Shown here: positions 24,781-35,318 of the stretch, in pieces | How the letters are laid out: every line of letters starts with the position of its first letter | Numbering within the stretch: the stretch's first letter is position 1 | Source: Aculops lycopersici | Taxonomy: Eukaryota; Arthropoda; Arachnida; Trombidiformes; Eriophyidae | Reading direction: 5' to 3' | NCBI GenBank assembly: GCA_015350385.1 | Contig: WNKI01000001.1 | Location: 1,543,870-1,607,869, forward strand | DNA length: 64,000 nt | Notes under the pieces: generated by a model | The model's database searches: none | Told to the model about the DNA's origin: nothing | Seen by the model: the letters and a program-made list of their open reading frames with translations, nothing else | Program-made: the position numbers and the translations under genes

Positions 24781-27700
24781 GATTCATTATTGCCTCACTA
24801 GAACCTTTCAGTCTATCGAGTCTGGCTCGACTAAGGGGTGATTGATTTGCAATTGCAACAGCAACAGTCAAGGTTTTCAGGTAGAAATTTGCCGGTATCT
24901 TGGACTTGTTCAACAATTGAGGATAATTAAGCAATCGTCCCACCAGTTTTTTGATGTTGACATTTGGATGCATCATCGACTGTTCAAATAGATTAACAAG
25001 ATTGAAACTGAACTCGTCATCCTCTTTCTTGAGTGTATACTCATCAATTAACTCGTTGATATCATCTTGTTGAACGTCCTCGGGATATACGGTGTTGCAT
25101 TTGTAACAAGTGGAAGCCGTAGTCTTATCCTCATTGTTAGCTTCGACAATTCGGTTAGTCCTCCTCATCAAATGTTCGAGTAATTTATCTACTATTGGAT
25201 CGTCTTCACCACTGAGGCTCAAATTCATCTGTTCAGTATTCAGCAACCGGACATCGTCCAATAGGACGCAACAAGTTATATAGTCGTCAATTTTGTTTTG
25301 GTGTGCCAGACACCTGAGCAGTAGAAGCCATAGTCCATGTTTGAATGCATGCTCTTCGATTTGGCCCACATTCTGTTCGAAGTCATTCATTAGATTATCC
25401 TCGATCCAACTCTGTTGTATCCGCTGACTTGAAATTATTGGCTTAAGATGAGCTCTAGTTCTTGGCCATAGACAAGAATGGCATCTCTGAGAATCAATGT
25501 CATACTGTCTAGATGCGCTGATACCAACATCCGGCATCAGGCTTGTGGGAGGATCATCCGGGATATCCTCTTCTTTGATTGATGTTTGAGAATTCATGAA
25601 GTTGCGTTGATCGATAGCTGCATCGTATTTGTTGTCCAACTTTTTAGATATTTGCAATCTTGTTACTGGTTTGTATTTACCACTGCTAGCTTGGGATTCA
25701 CCACCAGACTCTGACTCTGTAGTAGCAGATTGTATTGATTTCTGAGCAGGTGGAAGTATCATTTTCTGTCTTCTTGGTTTTTGGCGCTCAACAACAACCT
25801 TAGTATCGACAATCTTTTGCAAAGGGCCTTGTGGAATTGCGGCCGATGGAAGATTGGCCGGTGATTGGAGCCTAGGTCCCACAAGGTCGTAATTTGATTG
25901 AGCCACTTGCTTGAGCTTGTTCAAATTCTTGATACTCTGTGATAGGTTCGCCACAGACTTATGCCTGTTAAGTGCCTCCTTGCTGAAATGGATAACCCGA
26001 TTTGAATGTAAGTTAGCCAATGAAATCTCGAGAGATATCAATGAGGTGTAGGGTTCGCTGCATAATCTTTCAATGTTCTCGCCAGTCATGGCTAAGAAAA
26101 ATCTCGAGTCTGATAAGTTGTCTAAAGACTGCTTAAGTTGTTTGCTTTCCTCAATTATCTCGTCAATTATCTTCTTGAAAGGTGACTCTTCATCCTCTTC
26201 CTCTAATTTCGAACTTCTTATTTGAGTATCATATATGTCCCATGCATTTATCAAGACATTGCGTAACAAACCCCCTTCAGTAGTTATGATTCCTACGCCG
26301 CTTAATGGAAGAGCCATCACACGTCTAAATAAACTCTCAAATCTCTCGATAAATGCCATCATTGTCAAGTACCTATGTAGCCTGTGCAGTTCTAAAACAA
26401 ACTGAGTCGGCGCCAGTAATACTAATCTCTGCACTTTAAATAGGTTCCTTTGTTGGTTGTTCTCAATAGTGTTGTTGTTGTGATTTGGTGTTCCAACTGG
26501 ACTAGACGTCGAGCTCCATATGAAAACTTCGCTGTCATTGCAACAAACTTGGATTATTGCATCTTCCTGTGAGTACCATGCGATCAGTTTAGCTCCTATT
26601 GGATCTACAATGAAAAGTTCATGCTTAGTATGACTTAGCAATAGATTACCTAAGGTTGGACTATGGATTGGGACTATTTTGCAGAAATGATCACTTTTAA
26701 GCTCTACTTTGCTAGCAATTTCATGTTCTTGGTCTTCGATGAATTTCATGATGCTAGTGGGATCATCATCTTTGGCACACTCCAAGGGTTCATTTGATAA
26801 CTGAACCAACTTGTTGCGATTGCTTGACTTTATAAGCGACTCAAATTGGTGAGTGAACATAACTGTTCGTTTGCAGTTAACTTGCCATAATCTGAACATA
26901 GGTCTCGCTACAAATATCATCAAATTCTCGAGATCAGCCAAAGAGTTTGTAGACGAATAGGCGCTGGCAAGCTGTTGGCTCGATCTATAGCGAGAGCTAC
27001 TGTTGTTGGCAGGTAATATTTGGGCTGGCTTGAACGTTGGATTGAAGAAACAGGCGCCATAGTAGCCCTCTTTTCGTTTCTTCTTTCCTATCACATATAG
27101 CTGGTTGTTTTGATCATTGAATAGTCGAGTTGTTTCATCGGTTGATATCAATAGTTGCGACCTATGCACACTGATTTGGTTGATATTTGAATCTGTTAAG
27201 CTCAATATTAAGGTTGGCAAATAGTTATTAACATAGAACTTGAGGCGCAACATTTGCTTCGAGTTGTATATATAGTTACTTTCAAGACAATAGAGTCTAT
27301 TTTCAGTGTCACAAATGTATAATCTAGAGAATGAACTTGTTGGATCTAAAAGATCTAGGTCACATTCAATCATCTTGATGGGTGAGCTTTGTGTAAATAG
27401 TTCAGCCCGATAAAGTTCGCTATGAGATGGGTTTTGTTCACCTGGCAGCTGGCATAGTCTAAATACGACTATTGAACCTCTTGAGGTCCCAATGGCTACG
27501 AGAAGGTCATCAGTCTGGGGATTTGGCAAGAACTTGACCACCTCTATAGACCCCTGATCGCAGGCTATAATTGAAGCTAGAGAGCATGATGCATGGGTCA
27601 TAGATTTAAGTTTGTATAAATAGATTGCTCCGCCTGAGGTTCCGAATGCAAGGAAGTTTGCAAATGTATCCATACAACGATACTTGACTCTTGACTTCTT

Positions 27701-27841
27701 CTTCAAGGCAGAATTAACACAGTCGTTGAGCTGATCATCAGAGAAGGTGACAAGTAATCCATGAATCTCGTCGATGATTTGTGGAGATTCAGTCTCCTGG
27801 AGGTTAATCTTTTCCTTCGATATATCAACTATATGAGGCAT
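24776..27841 (-). CDS. HPS5: Hermansky-Pudlak syndrome 5 protein homologue (BLOC-2 subunit), 1021 aa
   Basis: HPS5 is a subunit of BLOC-2, which directs cargo to lysosome-related organelles (pink in Drosophila). The N-terminal half is a WD40-type propeller: blocks such as FLAFGTSGGAIYLYKL and LLVAIGTSRGSIVVFRL fit WD blades. The best match is a block around residues 250-330: IGKKKRKEGYYGACFF followed by IFVARPMFRLWQVNCKRTV and FTHQFESLI, corresponding to conserved HPS5 text. The middle is low complexity (around 690-760). The C-terminal half has CXXC pairs (RCHSC and CYKC). I start at ATG 27841; a longer frame opens 10 codons earlier only with TTG. Human HPS5 is slightly longer, at about 1130 residues. 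Single exon. Confidence 0.88.
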   Translation of the reverse strand: MPHIVDISKEKINLQETESPQIIDEIHGLLVTFSDDQLNDCVNSALKKKSRVKYRCMDTFANFLAFGTSGGAIYLYKLKSMTHASCSLASIIACDQGSIEVVKFLPNPQTDDLLVAIGTSRGSIVVFRLCQLPGEQNPSHSELYRAELFTQSSPIKMIECDLDLLDPTSSFSRLYICDTENRLYCLESNYIYNSKQMLRLKFYVNNYLPTLILSLTDSNINQISVHRSQLLISTDETTRLFNDQNNQLYVIGKKKRKEGYYGACFFNPTFKPAQILPANNSSSRYRSSQQLASAYSSTNSLADLENLMIFVARPMFRLWQVNCKRTVMFTHQFESLIKSSNRNKLVQLSNEPLECAKDDDPTSIMKFIEDQEHEIASKVELKSDHFCKIVPIHSPTLGNLLLSHTKHELFIVDPIGAKLIAWYSQEDAIIQVCCNDSEVFIWSSTSSPVGTPNHNNNTIENNQQRNLFKVQRLVLLAPTQFVLELHRLHRYLTMMAFIERFESLFRRVMALPLSGVGIITTEGGLLRNVLINAWDIYDTQIRSSKLEEEDEESPFKKIIDEIIEESKQLKQSLDNLSDSRFFLAMTGENIERLCSEPYTSLISLEISLANLHSNRVIHFSKEALNRHKSVANLSQSIKNLNKLKQVAQSNYDLVGPRLQSPANLPSAAIPQGPLQKIVDTKVVVERQKPRRQKMILPPAQKSIQSATTESESGGESQASSGKYKPVTRLQISKKLDNKYDAAIDQRNFMNSQTSIKEEDIPDDPPTSLMPDVGISASRQYDIDSQRCHSCLWPRTRAHLKPIISSQRIQQSWIEDNLMNDFEQNVGQIEEHAFKHGLWLLLLRCLAHQNKIDDYITCCVLLDDVRLLNTEQMNLSLSGEDDPIVDKLLEHLMRRTNRIVEANNEDKTTASTCYKCNTVYPEDVQQDDINELIDEYTLKKEDDEFSFNLVNLFEQSMMHPNVNIKKLVGRLLNYPQLLNKSKIPANFYLKTLTVAVAIANQSPLSRARLDRLKGSSEAIMNQ

Positions 27842-28359
27842 CTTGCCTTGTATTTGATGGACACGAAGCAAACTTGTTTGTGTGTTTTATTGCATTCTCC
27901 TCTTTTAATAATTTTATAATGAGATATATATAATATGGGTTGCGAATATTTGAATTGCGCCTGCAAGAATATAGTGAGAACTGTAACATCAAAATCAAAT
28001 ACTATTTACAAGTATACGGTATGAGACTAGGGTGCAATTGGTGATGACTTTGGCAGTGGTGACGAAGAGTCTCTTGGTCACAAAACAAGAAAGCGAGATG
28101 GATCGATGACACAAACCAAAATCGTACACACGATAGGCGAGAGTGATTTTTCATCATCAACGAGATGTGCCGGGAGATAAGGTCCAGTGTCTTGGTTTCC
28201 CCCTTCTCTCTTACTTGTCGAGAGAAAGAGTGTTGTCGTCACAGTTGAGCTCTGCACCCCTCAGTGTTCAGCAATGAGACATATTATTTGCTCGGTGACT
28301 CACTACCTCTCAGGTGAGTTCTCGAGATTAGAATCAGATTGATCACACAATTAGGTTGC
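27842..28359. other. Intergenic between HPS5 and CHCHD4
   Basis: AT-rich near 27890-27935, otherwise unremarkable. It should hold the HPS5 promoter and the CHCHD4 3' end (both minus strand). No coding sequence seen. Confidence 0.6.
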
Positions 28360-28782
28360 TCAATTATTCTTGGTTGCCTCGTCCTGTACTTTAACAGCTG
28401 ACTGTCCGATCGGTTGATCAACAAGATCGCCCGAAGACTCACTCTCGTCAGGTGGATAGAGTTTAGGAAACTGGCTAAAGCATTCTTTCATAGCAGCAAA
28501 TTTTGGAAAACACTCCTGCGCCTTTGCCTTATCTTGATCGTCGCTCTCCTGTGCCTTGTGGATACATTCAAAGAACTCTCTAAATTCCAAACCACAAGGT
28601 CCATAAGGTAGACCACCTAAACAGGGGCAAGTCCAGTTGAACTCTCCATTTGGCAGGAGGACCCCGCGCCTCTCCTCCGAGGCAAGTGGTTTGGGCATCT
28701 CATAAATAGAGGGAATCTCATGGTTGGCCTTGGTTGCAAATATCACCTTGTCTTTTTTGGAAATCTGCAACGACTCCATCAT
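28360..28782 (-). CDS. CHCHD4: Mitochondrial intermembrane space oxidoreductase MIA40/CHCHD4, 140 aa
   Basis: MIA40 traps small cysteine proteins in the mitochondrial intermembrane space by oxidising them, and is reoxidised by ALR/Erv1. Visible: the redox CPC motif at residues 52-54 within WTCPCLGGLPYGPCG; then the twin CX9C pairs C63-C73 and C91-C101 of the CHCH fold; and an acidic, disordered C terminus. Like animal CHCHD4, it has no N-terminal anchor. The likely start is ATG 28782 (a second ATG follows at once); the open frame extends upstream only via TTG, and an acceptor-like CACAG precedes the ATG, so a 5' UTR intron is possible. It is head-to-head with CCT7, about 500 bases apart. Confidence 0.93.
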   Translation of the reverse strand: MMESLQISKKDKVIFATKANHEIPSIYEMPKPLASEERRGVLLPNGEFNWTCPCLGGLPYGPCGLEFREFFECIHKAQESDDQDKAKAQECFPKFAAMKECFSQFPKLYPPDESESSGDLVDQPIGQSAVKVQDEATKNN

Positions 28783-29286
28783 TTGGTTGGTTTGACTACG
28801 ACTGTGAATCAATTAGTATAATATTAATATTACCAAATGTATACAAGAAGTCTAGACTCTTGAACTTGAATAGATTTTGCTAGTTGGGCGATATATATAC
28901 GGTGTCCGAGTAAATGAATGAATCCGGTGGTCTCAAACTTGAGCGAACTTTCTATCGGATTTTAGTTTGTGAAAGCGCCGATGGCGGCGCCGCTCGCGCT
29001 ACTCGTGCAGCAGTGCCGACGCCTATGGAGCCTACCGCTCCTATTGAAGCAGCATGCTCGTTTCGACTTCGAATCCCACATGTCGTTCACACTGTTCCCC
29101 ATACAAACTCTTATCCATCGGCCAAACCATAGAAGCATAGTGAAATACCATTTCTGGACAGAGTTCTCTTTGTAGAATAGATATTGGGACTAAAGAGTAC
29201 TTTTGTCAATCAAACCATCTAACATCTAAGAACCTATTATTGTTCTTTAAAATCACATTGTTGGGACCAGCAACAACAGCGACAGC
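28783..29286. promoter_or_regulatory. Shared head-to-head promoter region of CHCHD4 and CCT7
   Basis: 504 bases between two divergent start codons. The centre has a GC-rich core (28975-29005) containing ATGGCGGCGCCGC, similar to the YY1-type motif found in housekeeping promoters, and a TATATATAC run at about 28890. Both genes are mitochondrial/cytosolic protein-folding genes. Regulation is inferred from layout. Confidence 0.45.
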
Positions 29287-31193
29287 ATGCAAGCGCCAAT
29301 TATTTTATTGAAGGAGGGTACAGAGTCCGAGCAAGGAAAGGCACAGATACTGAATAATATCAATGCTTGTCAGCTAGTTGCCTCTACCATCAGGACAACC
29401 CTTGGACCTCGTGGTATGGACAAACTCATTATTGATGGTAAAGGAGCTGTCACAATCACCAATGACGGAGCGACTATCTTGAAGAAGTTGGATGTTGTGC
29501 ATCCAGTTGCGCGAACCATTGTTGATATCGCTAAATCTCAGGATGCCGAAATTGGAGATGGAACGACATCCGTGGTAGTGTTAGCGGCTGAATTTTTAAA
29601 GGAGGCAAAGCCATTCATAGAGGAGGGTGTTCATCCACAGATTGTCATCAGATCGTTCAGAAAGGCTTTGGATATTATAATGAAGCGATTGGATGAGATC
29701 GGAGTTAAGCTGGACGACGCGCCTCGTGACATATTCATCAAATGTGCCTCGACAACCCTGAGCTCAAAGCTTATCGCCCAAAAGAAGGAGTTTTTCTCCA
29801 AGCTTGTGGTAGATGCCGTCGAGTCCCTAGATGACTATTTACCATTGAACATGATCGGTATCAAGAAAGTTGCCGGTGGCTCTCTGGAGGACTCGCAATT
29901 GATTCGTGGTGTCGCCTTTAAGAAGACTTTCAGTTATGCTGGTTTTGAAATGCAACCCAAGACATACAAACAACCCAAGATTGCTTTACTTAACATTGAA
30001 CTCGAATTGAAGGCCGAGCGTGACAATGCCGAGATTAGAGTTAACAATGTAGCTGAATACCAGAATATTGTTGATGCTGAATGGAAGATCCTATACGATA
30101 AGCTGGAGAAGATTGCCCAATCGGGCGCCAAAGTTGTACTTTCAAAATTGCCCATCGGCGATGTTGCCACCCAGTATTTTGCCGACCGTGACATGTTCTG
30201 TGCCGGTCGTGTCGCTGAGGATGATCTTAAGAGAACGATGAGAGCTTGTGGTGGTGACATTCTAACCACCTGCAGCGATTTAAAGGATGCGAATCTCGGA
30301 ACTTGTGGAGTCTTTGAGGAGATCCAAATTGGAGGCGAGAGGTAAGTTCTTTTTTCAATCTCGGACTAATCTATTAATCAAACCCAATTGTTAGTCATGT
30401 GGATAATCCAATTACCTGATTAGACAACGTTACACAATTGGAAAAGCAACAACTCGGTATTTGTTCTGGTGTGCCTTTGGTGCACCTTGAACGCCATCGA
30501 GGGTTCTCGGAAGAGAGCTTGTAACCCTTAAGGTTCTTGCCCTTAGTTACGGAACTTACATTTATAAAATTTTATATTTACATCTATTCTATTATTGAGA
30601 GTAAATTTGGCTAACCTTACATTACTAAATCCACTCTACTTTCCGTTCACAGGTATAATCTATTCAAGGATTGCCCAAGCGCCAAGACTGTAACAATTAT
30701 TATTCGTGGAGGTGCCGATCAACTTATGGAGGAAGTAGACAGGAGCTTACACGACGCAATAATGGTAGTTAGAAGATTGTACCGGAAGGATTGCTCGGTT
30801 GTAGCTGGTGGAGGAGCCATCGAGATGCAACTATCGCATCATTTAAGACGATACTCGCGCGATATCAAGGGTAAGGAGCAGACCATTATGGCTGCTCTGG
30901 CTAAAGCTTTCGAGATTGTTCCCCGTCAATTATGTCACAATGCCGGATTGAATGCTACAACTATCTTGAGCGAACTCAGAGAGAAACATGCAAATGGTCA
31001 AATCTGGTTCGGAGTTGATGTTTTCGAGGGATGTGTTGCAAACAATCTCGACAAATGCGTTTGGGAACCAGCTTTCTCGAAGAAGAACTCAATCACAGCA
31101 GCCATTGAGGCAGCTACAATCGTCCTGTCAATCGATGAAACCATCAAAAACTCAAAGGCACAATCACAGATGCCGCAGATGCCTGGTCGCTAG
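29287..31193 (+). CDS. CCT7: T-complex protein 1 subunit eta (CCT7), join(29287-30341, 30653-31193), 531 aa
   Basis: CCT7 is one of the eight subunits of the cytosolic chaperonin TRiC/CCT, which folds actin, tubulin and WD40 proteins using ATP. Exon 1 holds the equatorial ATP-binding motifs (TLGPRGMDKLI at about 38-48, NDGATI, GDGTTS at 90-95) and most of the apical domain; exon 2 holds RYNLFKDCPSAKT, the ATPase motif GGGAIEM, and the conserved WFGVDVF block. The junction is GAGAG/GTAAGT to TTCACAG/GTATAA: two bases then one base give AGG (Arg), restoring the conserved GGERYN. The eta-specific pieces GGERYN and SLHDAIMVVRR identify it. Length fits the family (about 540). The C terminus is short and lacks the Gly/Arg-rich tail of vertebrate CCT7. 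Confidence 0.97.
30342..30652 (+). other. CCT7 intron
   Basis: 311 bases with a GTAAGT donor and a TTCCGTTCACAG acceptor; the surrounding exons rejoin in frame to a conserved sequence. AT-rich. No feature inside. Confidence 0.95.
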
Positions 31194-32096
31194 AATATCA
31201 ATCGAATAATTCTCATTCGCTCGCTACCAAGCTTGATGCTTGAAGAGTTAGCCTGCACCGATAAGTAAGAAGTTGAAAATAAAATTCGACTGAAATAAAA
31301 GCTACAACAAACGCTAGTAACTCTAAATTCGATTGAAAACTTTTCGAAAGCTTACTTTTTTGTGACAAGTGTAAATCCATGCGGAAGTCGCTATGTAATA
31401 CTCTCTTGGCGGTGACAATTTTACAATCAGGATACCCACAAGAGGAGTGTGAAAAGCTAGAGAACATGTGCAAAATTTGTTTTCTTGTCGAGTCGAATAG
31501 ATCCGCTCGACACAATCAAATTGACGATGCCAGCGGTGGTCGGTGCCACAGTTATTTGCTTTGCTATCGACACGCGTTGCATTTGCTCATTGTTTGCAGC
31601 GGATTTAGTCGCCAGCGGCGGTGACAGCAATCTGCAGCGGCAGCGGCAGCAGCAGCAGCACGAGCGAGGGACCAGGAATGGAAAAAATCGCATCTATTGG
31701 CTTGTTTCTGTTGTGCGTTCGTGTGTGCGTTTGCCTATTTGTCTACGCGATTGTGTGTGAGTGATTTTACTCGCATTTTGGATGTGTTTGTGTGTCCGCT
31801 CGTGTGTGCGTTGCCCTTTACCCACTCTCACTAGCGCAATAGCCCTGATCGCTCGCACACACAACTGGACGGTCCAACACCGGAGCGATCGAGAAAGAGA
31901 CAGCGAAAGAGACGACAGCGACGACGGCCACCGTTGCCACACCATCACCACAACCACCTTGAGATCCGAACACACTACTTGCAATCAACACAACCACCAC
32001 GACAACCTATTGTATTATCATTGTCGTTTGAAATTTATTATCAAAAGCTCGAGGAAATTTCACTATTGAAATTCGAACTCATTGTAATCACTAGAA
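31194..32096. other. CCT7 3' end and phosphatase 5' leader/promoter region
   Basis: AATAAA for CCT7 lies at 31278-31283. The stretch 31600-31960 has GT-rich and CAG/CAC-rich simple sequence, likely 5' leader of the phosphatase gene at 32097. ORFs here are short and of odd composition. Confidence 0.6.
31278..31283 (+). terminator. AATAAA polyadenylation signal of CCT7
   Basis: AATAAA 85 bases after the CCT7 stop; a second, AAATAAAA, follows within 15 bases. Confidence 0.7.
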
Positions 32097-33647
32097 ATGG
32101 AGCAAAAGTTTAAAAATCTTGACTCGGACCAAAAGTGGGAGGCCCACTTCAATTGGTTAGCCTCAAAATCCAAATACAATCACACCTCCGATGAAGCGAA
32201 AAAGTTTCAGAATGCCAGTCTAAATAGATATATAAATATCATCCCATTTGATCGGAGCCGAGTAAAGCTACAGAGATCAGACAGTATAAATTATATTAAT
32301 GCAAACCTCGTCACCGTTCCCAAAGCTGCGCGCCAGTATATTTTAACCCAGGGTCCACTAGAAACTACCATAAGCCATTTCTGGTTGATGGTTTGGGAGC
32401 AAAAGTCTAGTGTTATTGTCATGCTAAACAAATGTATTGAGTTGGAAAATTTCGTTAAATGCGAAGAATATTGGCCCAAACGGATAGGTGATACTGATGT
32501 TTATGATAATGTTAAGCTGTCGGTAACCATGAAGGGAATTCAAAATTTCAAACACTATACAATGAGAAAAATGTTGCTCGCGGACAAGATAAGCGAAAAA
32601 ACTAGAACCATCCTTCAATTCCAGTATACCGCTTGGCCAGATCATGGTCAACCAGAATCGCCAACTTCCTTATTGAGATTGATAACCGCCGTTCGAAAGG
32701 CAGGTGGCCTCTACAAAATGGACGAGCCAACCGTCGTGCATTGCTCAGCTGGTGTGGGTAGATCGGGTACATTTTGCCTAATTGACTCAATTCTCAGCAT
32801 GGTTGAAAGTCAGGGATCCACAGAAGGTATTGACATAGACACAATATTGCTCGAAATGCGCGAATACCGAATGGGCTTGATACAATCACCTGTCCAACTT
32901 CGGTTTGCTTATACGGCCATTATATATGGAGTCAACATTCTAGAGCGCGCCAACAAGCTACATCACCACCTCTCAATCTATCAAGATAATATTGCTTTCG
33001 ATAATGGATCTGGCAATGGATCGCAGAGAGCAAACGGAAACTCGACTGAGGAATCAGCGGCAGCCAAGCAGACAAATGGTAAGAAATCTCGCAGGAGAAA
33101 CAAGAAAAACACTAAGAGCAACAACAACACGCGATCATTGAATATCTTCGAAAAAAATCTACTAGCCGAGGCCTTAAGCGACATTGAGAGTGATACGGCC
33201 GATGAATTATTTGAACAGGCTATGAAACCATGGCCAAACATGAAGAAGGCCCGGAATAGTACCACATCTGAGTTTTCATCGCCGAGCTCTAGGGATCAAG
33301 CGATCAGTAGTCCAGAGATGGGATTAGAAACCAAAGAAATAACTGCCGAGACTAAAGCACAAATGCTCGATCGAGCCATAAATAATTTGCTCACATATAC
33401 AAACAATAACAAGTCAGATATAGCAACCCCAGAACATAGTGATTCGGCTCTACTTAGACGACGAGAACGAGATATCAAAAATCAGAGATTGGCCGAGAGA
33501 ACTCAAGAGATGGTGAAGAAGATGCAAGAGGCCAAGGCTAGGAGAGAGTCACAATGGAATTTGTTGAAAAGGCCTACTTTATTAGGAAGTTTTGCTGCCC
33601 TCGTCCTCAGTTCTGCGGTGTATATGTACCTGAGGAGCAGTTCATAG
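32097..33647 (+). CDS. Tail-anchored non-receptor protein tyrosine phosphatase, PTP1B/TCPTP (PTPN1/2) type, 516 aa
   Basis: Dephosphorylates phosphotyrosine; the family (PTP61F in flies) dampens JAK-STAT and insulin signalling from the ER surface. Visible: catalytic loop HCSAGVGRSG at 215-224 with the Cys nucleophile and Arg; WPD loop WPD at 180-182; Q loop QLRF around 267; and INYINANLV. The C terminus has a Lys/Arg- and Asn-rich linker (about 305-355) and ends in a hydrophobic tail, LLGSFAALVLSSAVYMYL, before RSSS, matching the ER tail anchor of PTP1B. One exon from ATG 32097. Odd: the phosphotyrosine recognition loop normally reading NRYRDV is NRYINI (43-48), so the usual Arg-Asp pair is Ile-Asn. 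The other catalytic residues are present. Confidence 0.92.
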   Translation: MEQKFKNLDSDQKWEAHFNWLASKSKYNHTSDEAKKFQNASLNRYINIIPFDRSRVKLQRSDSINYINANLVTVPKAARQYILTQGPLETTISHFWLMVWEQKSSVIVMLNKCIELENFVKCEEYWPKRIGDTDVYDNVKLSVTMKGIQNFKHYTMRKMLLADKISEKTRTILQFQYTAWPDHGQPESPTSLLRLITAVRKAGGLYKMDEPTVVHCSAGVGRSGTFCLIDSILSMVESQGSTEGIDIDTILLEMREYRMGLIQSPVQLRFAYTAIIYGVNILERANKLHHHLSIYQDNIAFDNGSGNGSQRANGNSTEESAAAKQTNGKKSRRRNKKNTKSNNNTRSLNIFEKNLLAEALSDIESDTADELFEQAMKPWPNMKKARNSTTSEFSSPSSRDQAISSPEMGLETKEITAETKAQMLDRAINNLLTYTNNNKSDIATPEHSDSALLRRRERDIKNQRLAERTQEMVKKMQEAKARRESQWNLLKRPTLLGSFAALVLSSAVYMYLRSSS

Positions 33648-34148
33648 ATGTTGTTAACTTGGATCAAATACATCCACCTCTTTCTCTCTATCACTCACTC
33701 ACTCATATCTGATACTCAAAAGTTGAACCAAGACATGTCCCCATGACAGAAGCAAGGAGCGAAATAAATTTGCCAACCTTGTAAACAAACAATATATGAT
33801 ACTCTATCATGTCAATTTCATCTTTCTCAACAACTTCATTGAAATCCTTGAATGATTCTGGAGTCGAATTGTTATTTCACTTTCCTTGCCCCTTTTTAAT
33901 TGTTGACCTATCAAATCACTGGAAGATTGAAGAATAATCTACCCGCGATTGAATGTCGGAAGAAGCTGGTGCTCATTGGTTTTATTCGGATCAATGCGGC
34001 CCACATTTACTATTTCAAATTTTTCCCTAATGAACGGCAAAAATAGAGCAGGGGTTTCATTCTCTGCAATCGATTTTTTATTGAATATATTCAATAGAAA
34101 AATATCAATACAATAGCGACAAACAGATAATCGGTTTGATAGGTATTG
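33648..34148. other. Intergenic between the phosphatase and the SAP30BP-like gene
   Basis: The two genes are tail-to-tail. An AATAAA is at 33763-33768 for the phosphatase. AT-rich near 34070-34110. No coding sequence seen. Confidence 0.6.
33763..33768 (+). terminator. AATAAA polyadenylation signal of the phosphatase gene
   Basis: 116 bases after the TAG stop at 33645-33647; the sequence reads GCGAAATAAATTTGCC. Confidence 0.6.
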
Positions 34149-34502
34149 TCACCGGTGCCTTGAGTCACTACCGTGACTAGATCTCTTATGTCGTGATGAG
34201 TTCCCGTGATGATGTGATGTTGATGAATGCCTCATCTGAGGTTTATCTAAATTATGAACAGTGTAAGGCTTCTTGTATCTCCCCACCTCAGCCTTTGATT
34301 TCTCAGGCTTCTCTAGATTTGTTCCGTATTGCTTAATTTGGAACTTCTCAATAAGTTTCTCGCAAATACTTGGATTGCGAAACTCACGTCCAGCTTTGAT
34401 TGCCGAGTTGAAGTTACTCTTAGTTCTTGACTCGAAGATTTCTTTCCTGGCAAACATAGCATCCATCTTCGGACGGAGAAACTCTAACCTCAAGTCTTGC
34501 AT
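34149..34502 (-). CDS. SAP30BP: SAP30BP/HCNGP-like protein, short form, 117 aa
   Basis: SAP30BP (HCNGP) is a splicing-associated protein in animals. This protein shows the family block at about residues 33-60: a Gly-Arg-Glu-Phe-Arg-Asn-Pro-Ser-Ile core (GREFRNPSICEKLIEKFQI) followed by QYGTN. The C terminus is His/Ser/Arg-rich. Animal SAP30BP is about 300 residues, with an acidic N-terminal part and a long Lys-rich C terminus; both are missing here. The start is ATG 34502. An upstream exon joined at the AG just before the ATG is possible, so this may be a last exon, but I see no clear upstream partner on the minus strand before 35319. Confidence 0.72.
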   Translation of the reverse strand: MQDLRLEFLRPKMDAMFARKEIFESRTKSNFNSAIKAGREFRNPSICEKLIEKFQIKQYGTNLEKPEKSKAEVGRYKKPYTVHNLDKPQMRHSSTSHHHGNSSRHKRSSHGSDSRHR

Positions 34503-35318
34503 CTTATCAGGATATGATCAGAATGTTATGCGATGGAAAGTAAACGGTTTAAGTTGTGTATCATAATTCGGATGAGCGAATTCCGAAACAAATTGCACCA
34601 CGTGCGAGAAGTACCTTCAGAAGCGGTGCACAAGGCCCCGTTGTTCTACGCCCGGCGATTATTGATCCACAGCCTTCTACTTAGTGGATAGAGTCTACCA
34701 GTGTGTGGTTACTGATTACATAAGCTCAATTTTTGCATTGCCAAAAAAAGCGATAGTTTGTAAGACTAACAAAGCTAGATTAGCGTGAGGACTTCGTGAT
34801 CGTTTCCTCACAATCAGGTGCCGGTTGCCTCCAAATTCCCCTCCAAAGAGAGTCTTGAAACATCCACCGGTGCTACACCAACATCTCTTAGTCTCTCGCA
34901 ACAAGAAGAAAGAGACACCCGAGGCACAAAGGTGTACATTATCATTGATCCGTGATATGTCACAAAATTCTTCGGGTCGGTTCAAGCAAAATTACATTTT
35001 CTTCTGAAGTTCCGGTTTTGGTCGGATGTCTATATATTTCCAGATTGATCTATGGTATGATTTTAGATACCTTAATGCTCGGGATAGTGAAAAGGCGGAG
35101 GTTAGGCAACGAAAGCGGGCCGATTCTGAGCGACGCTGTTGTTGTTTACAGTGTATATGAATTGCAGCCATAAAAAACCTGGTTGTTAAGGCGGATGGAC
35201 TTCAATTAGTTTACATGACTTGATATACAATATAATTTCGTTATCCTCAATGTATGATATAAATGTAGGTCACAACTTATTAATCATTGAACTTATATTG
35301 GGTCCAACATACTAGAAG
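34503..35318. other. Intergenic between the SAP30BP-like gene and KICS2
   Basis: The two genes diverge from here (minus, plus). 816 bases, no plausible coding sequence; GC-richer around 34600-34660 and 35090-35140, AT-rich just before KICS2. Probably contains both promoters. Confidence 0.55.
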
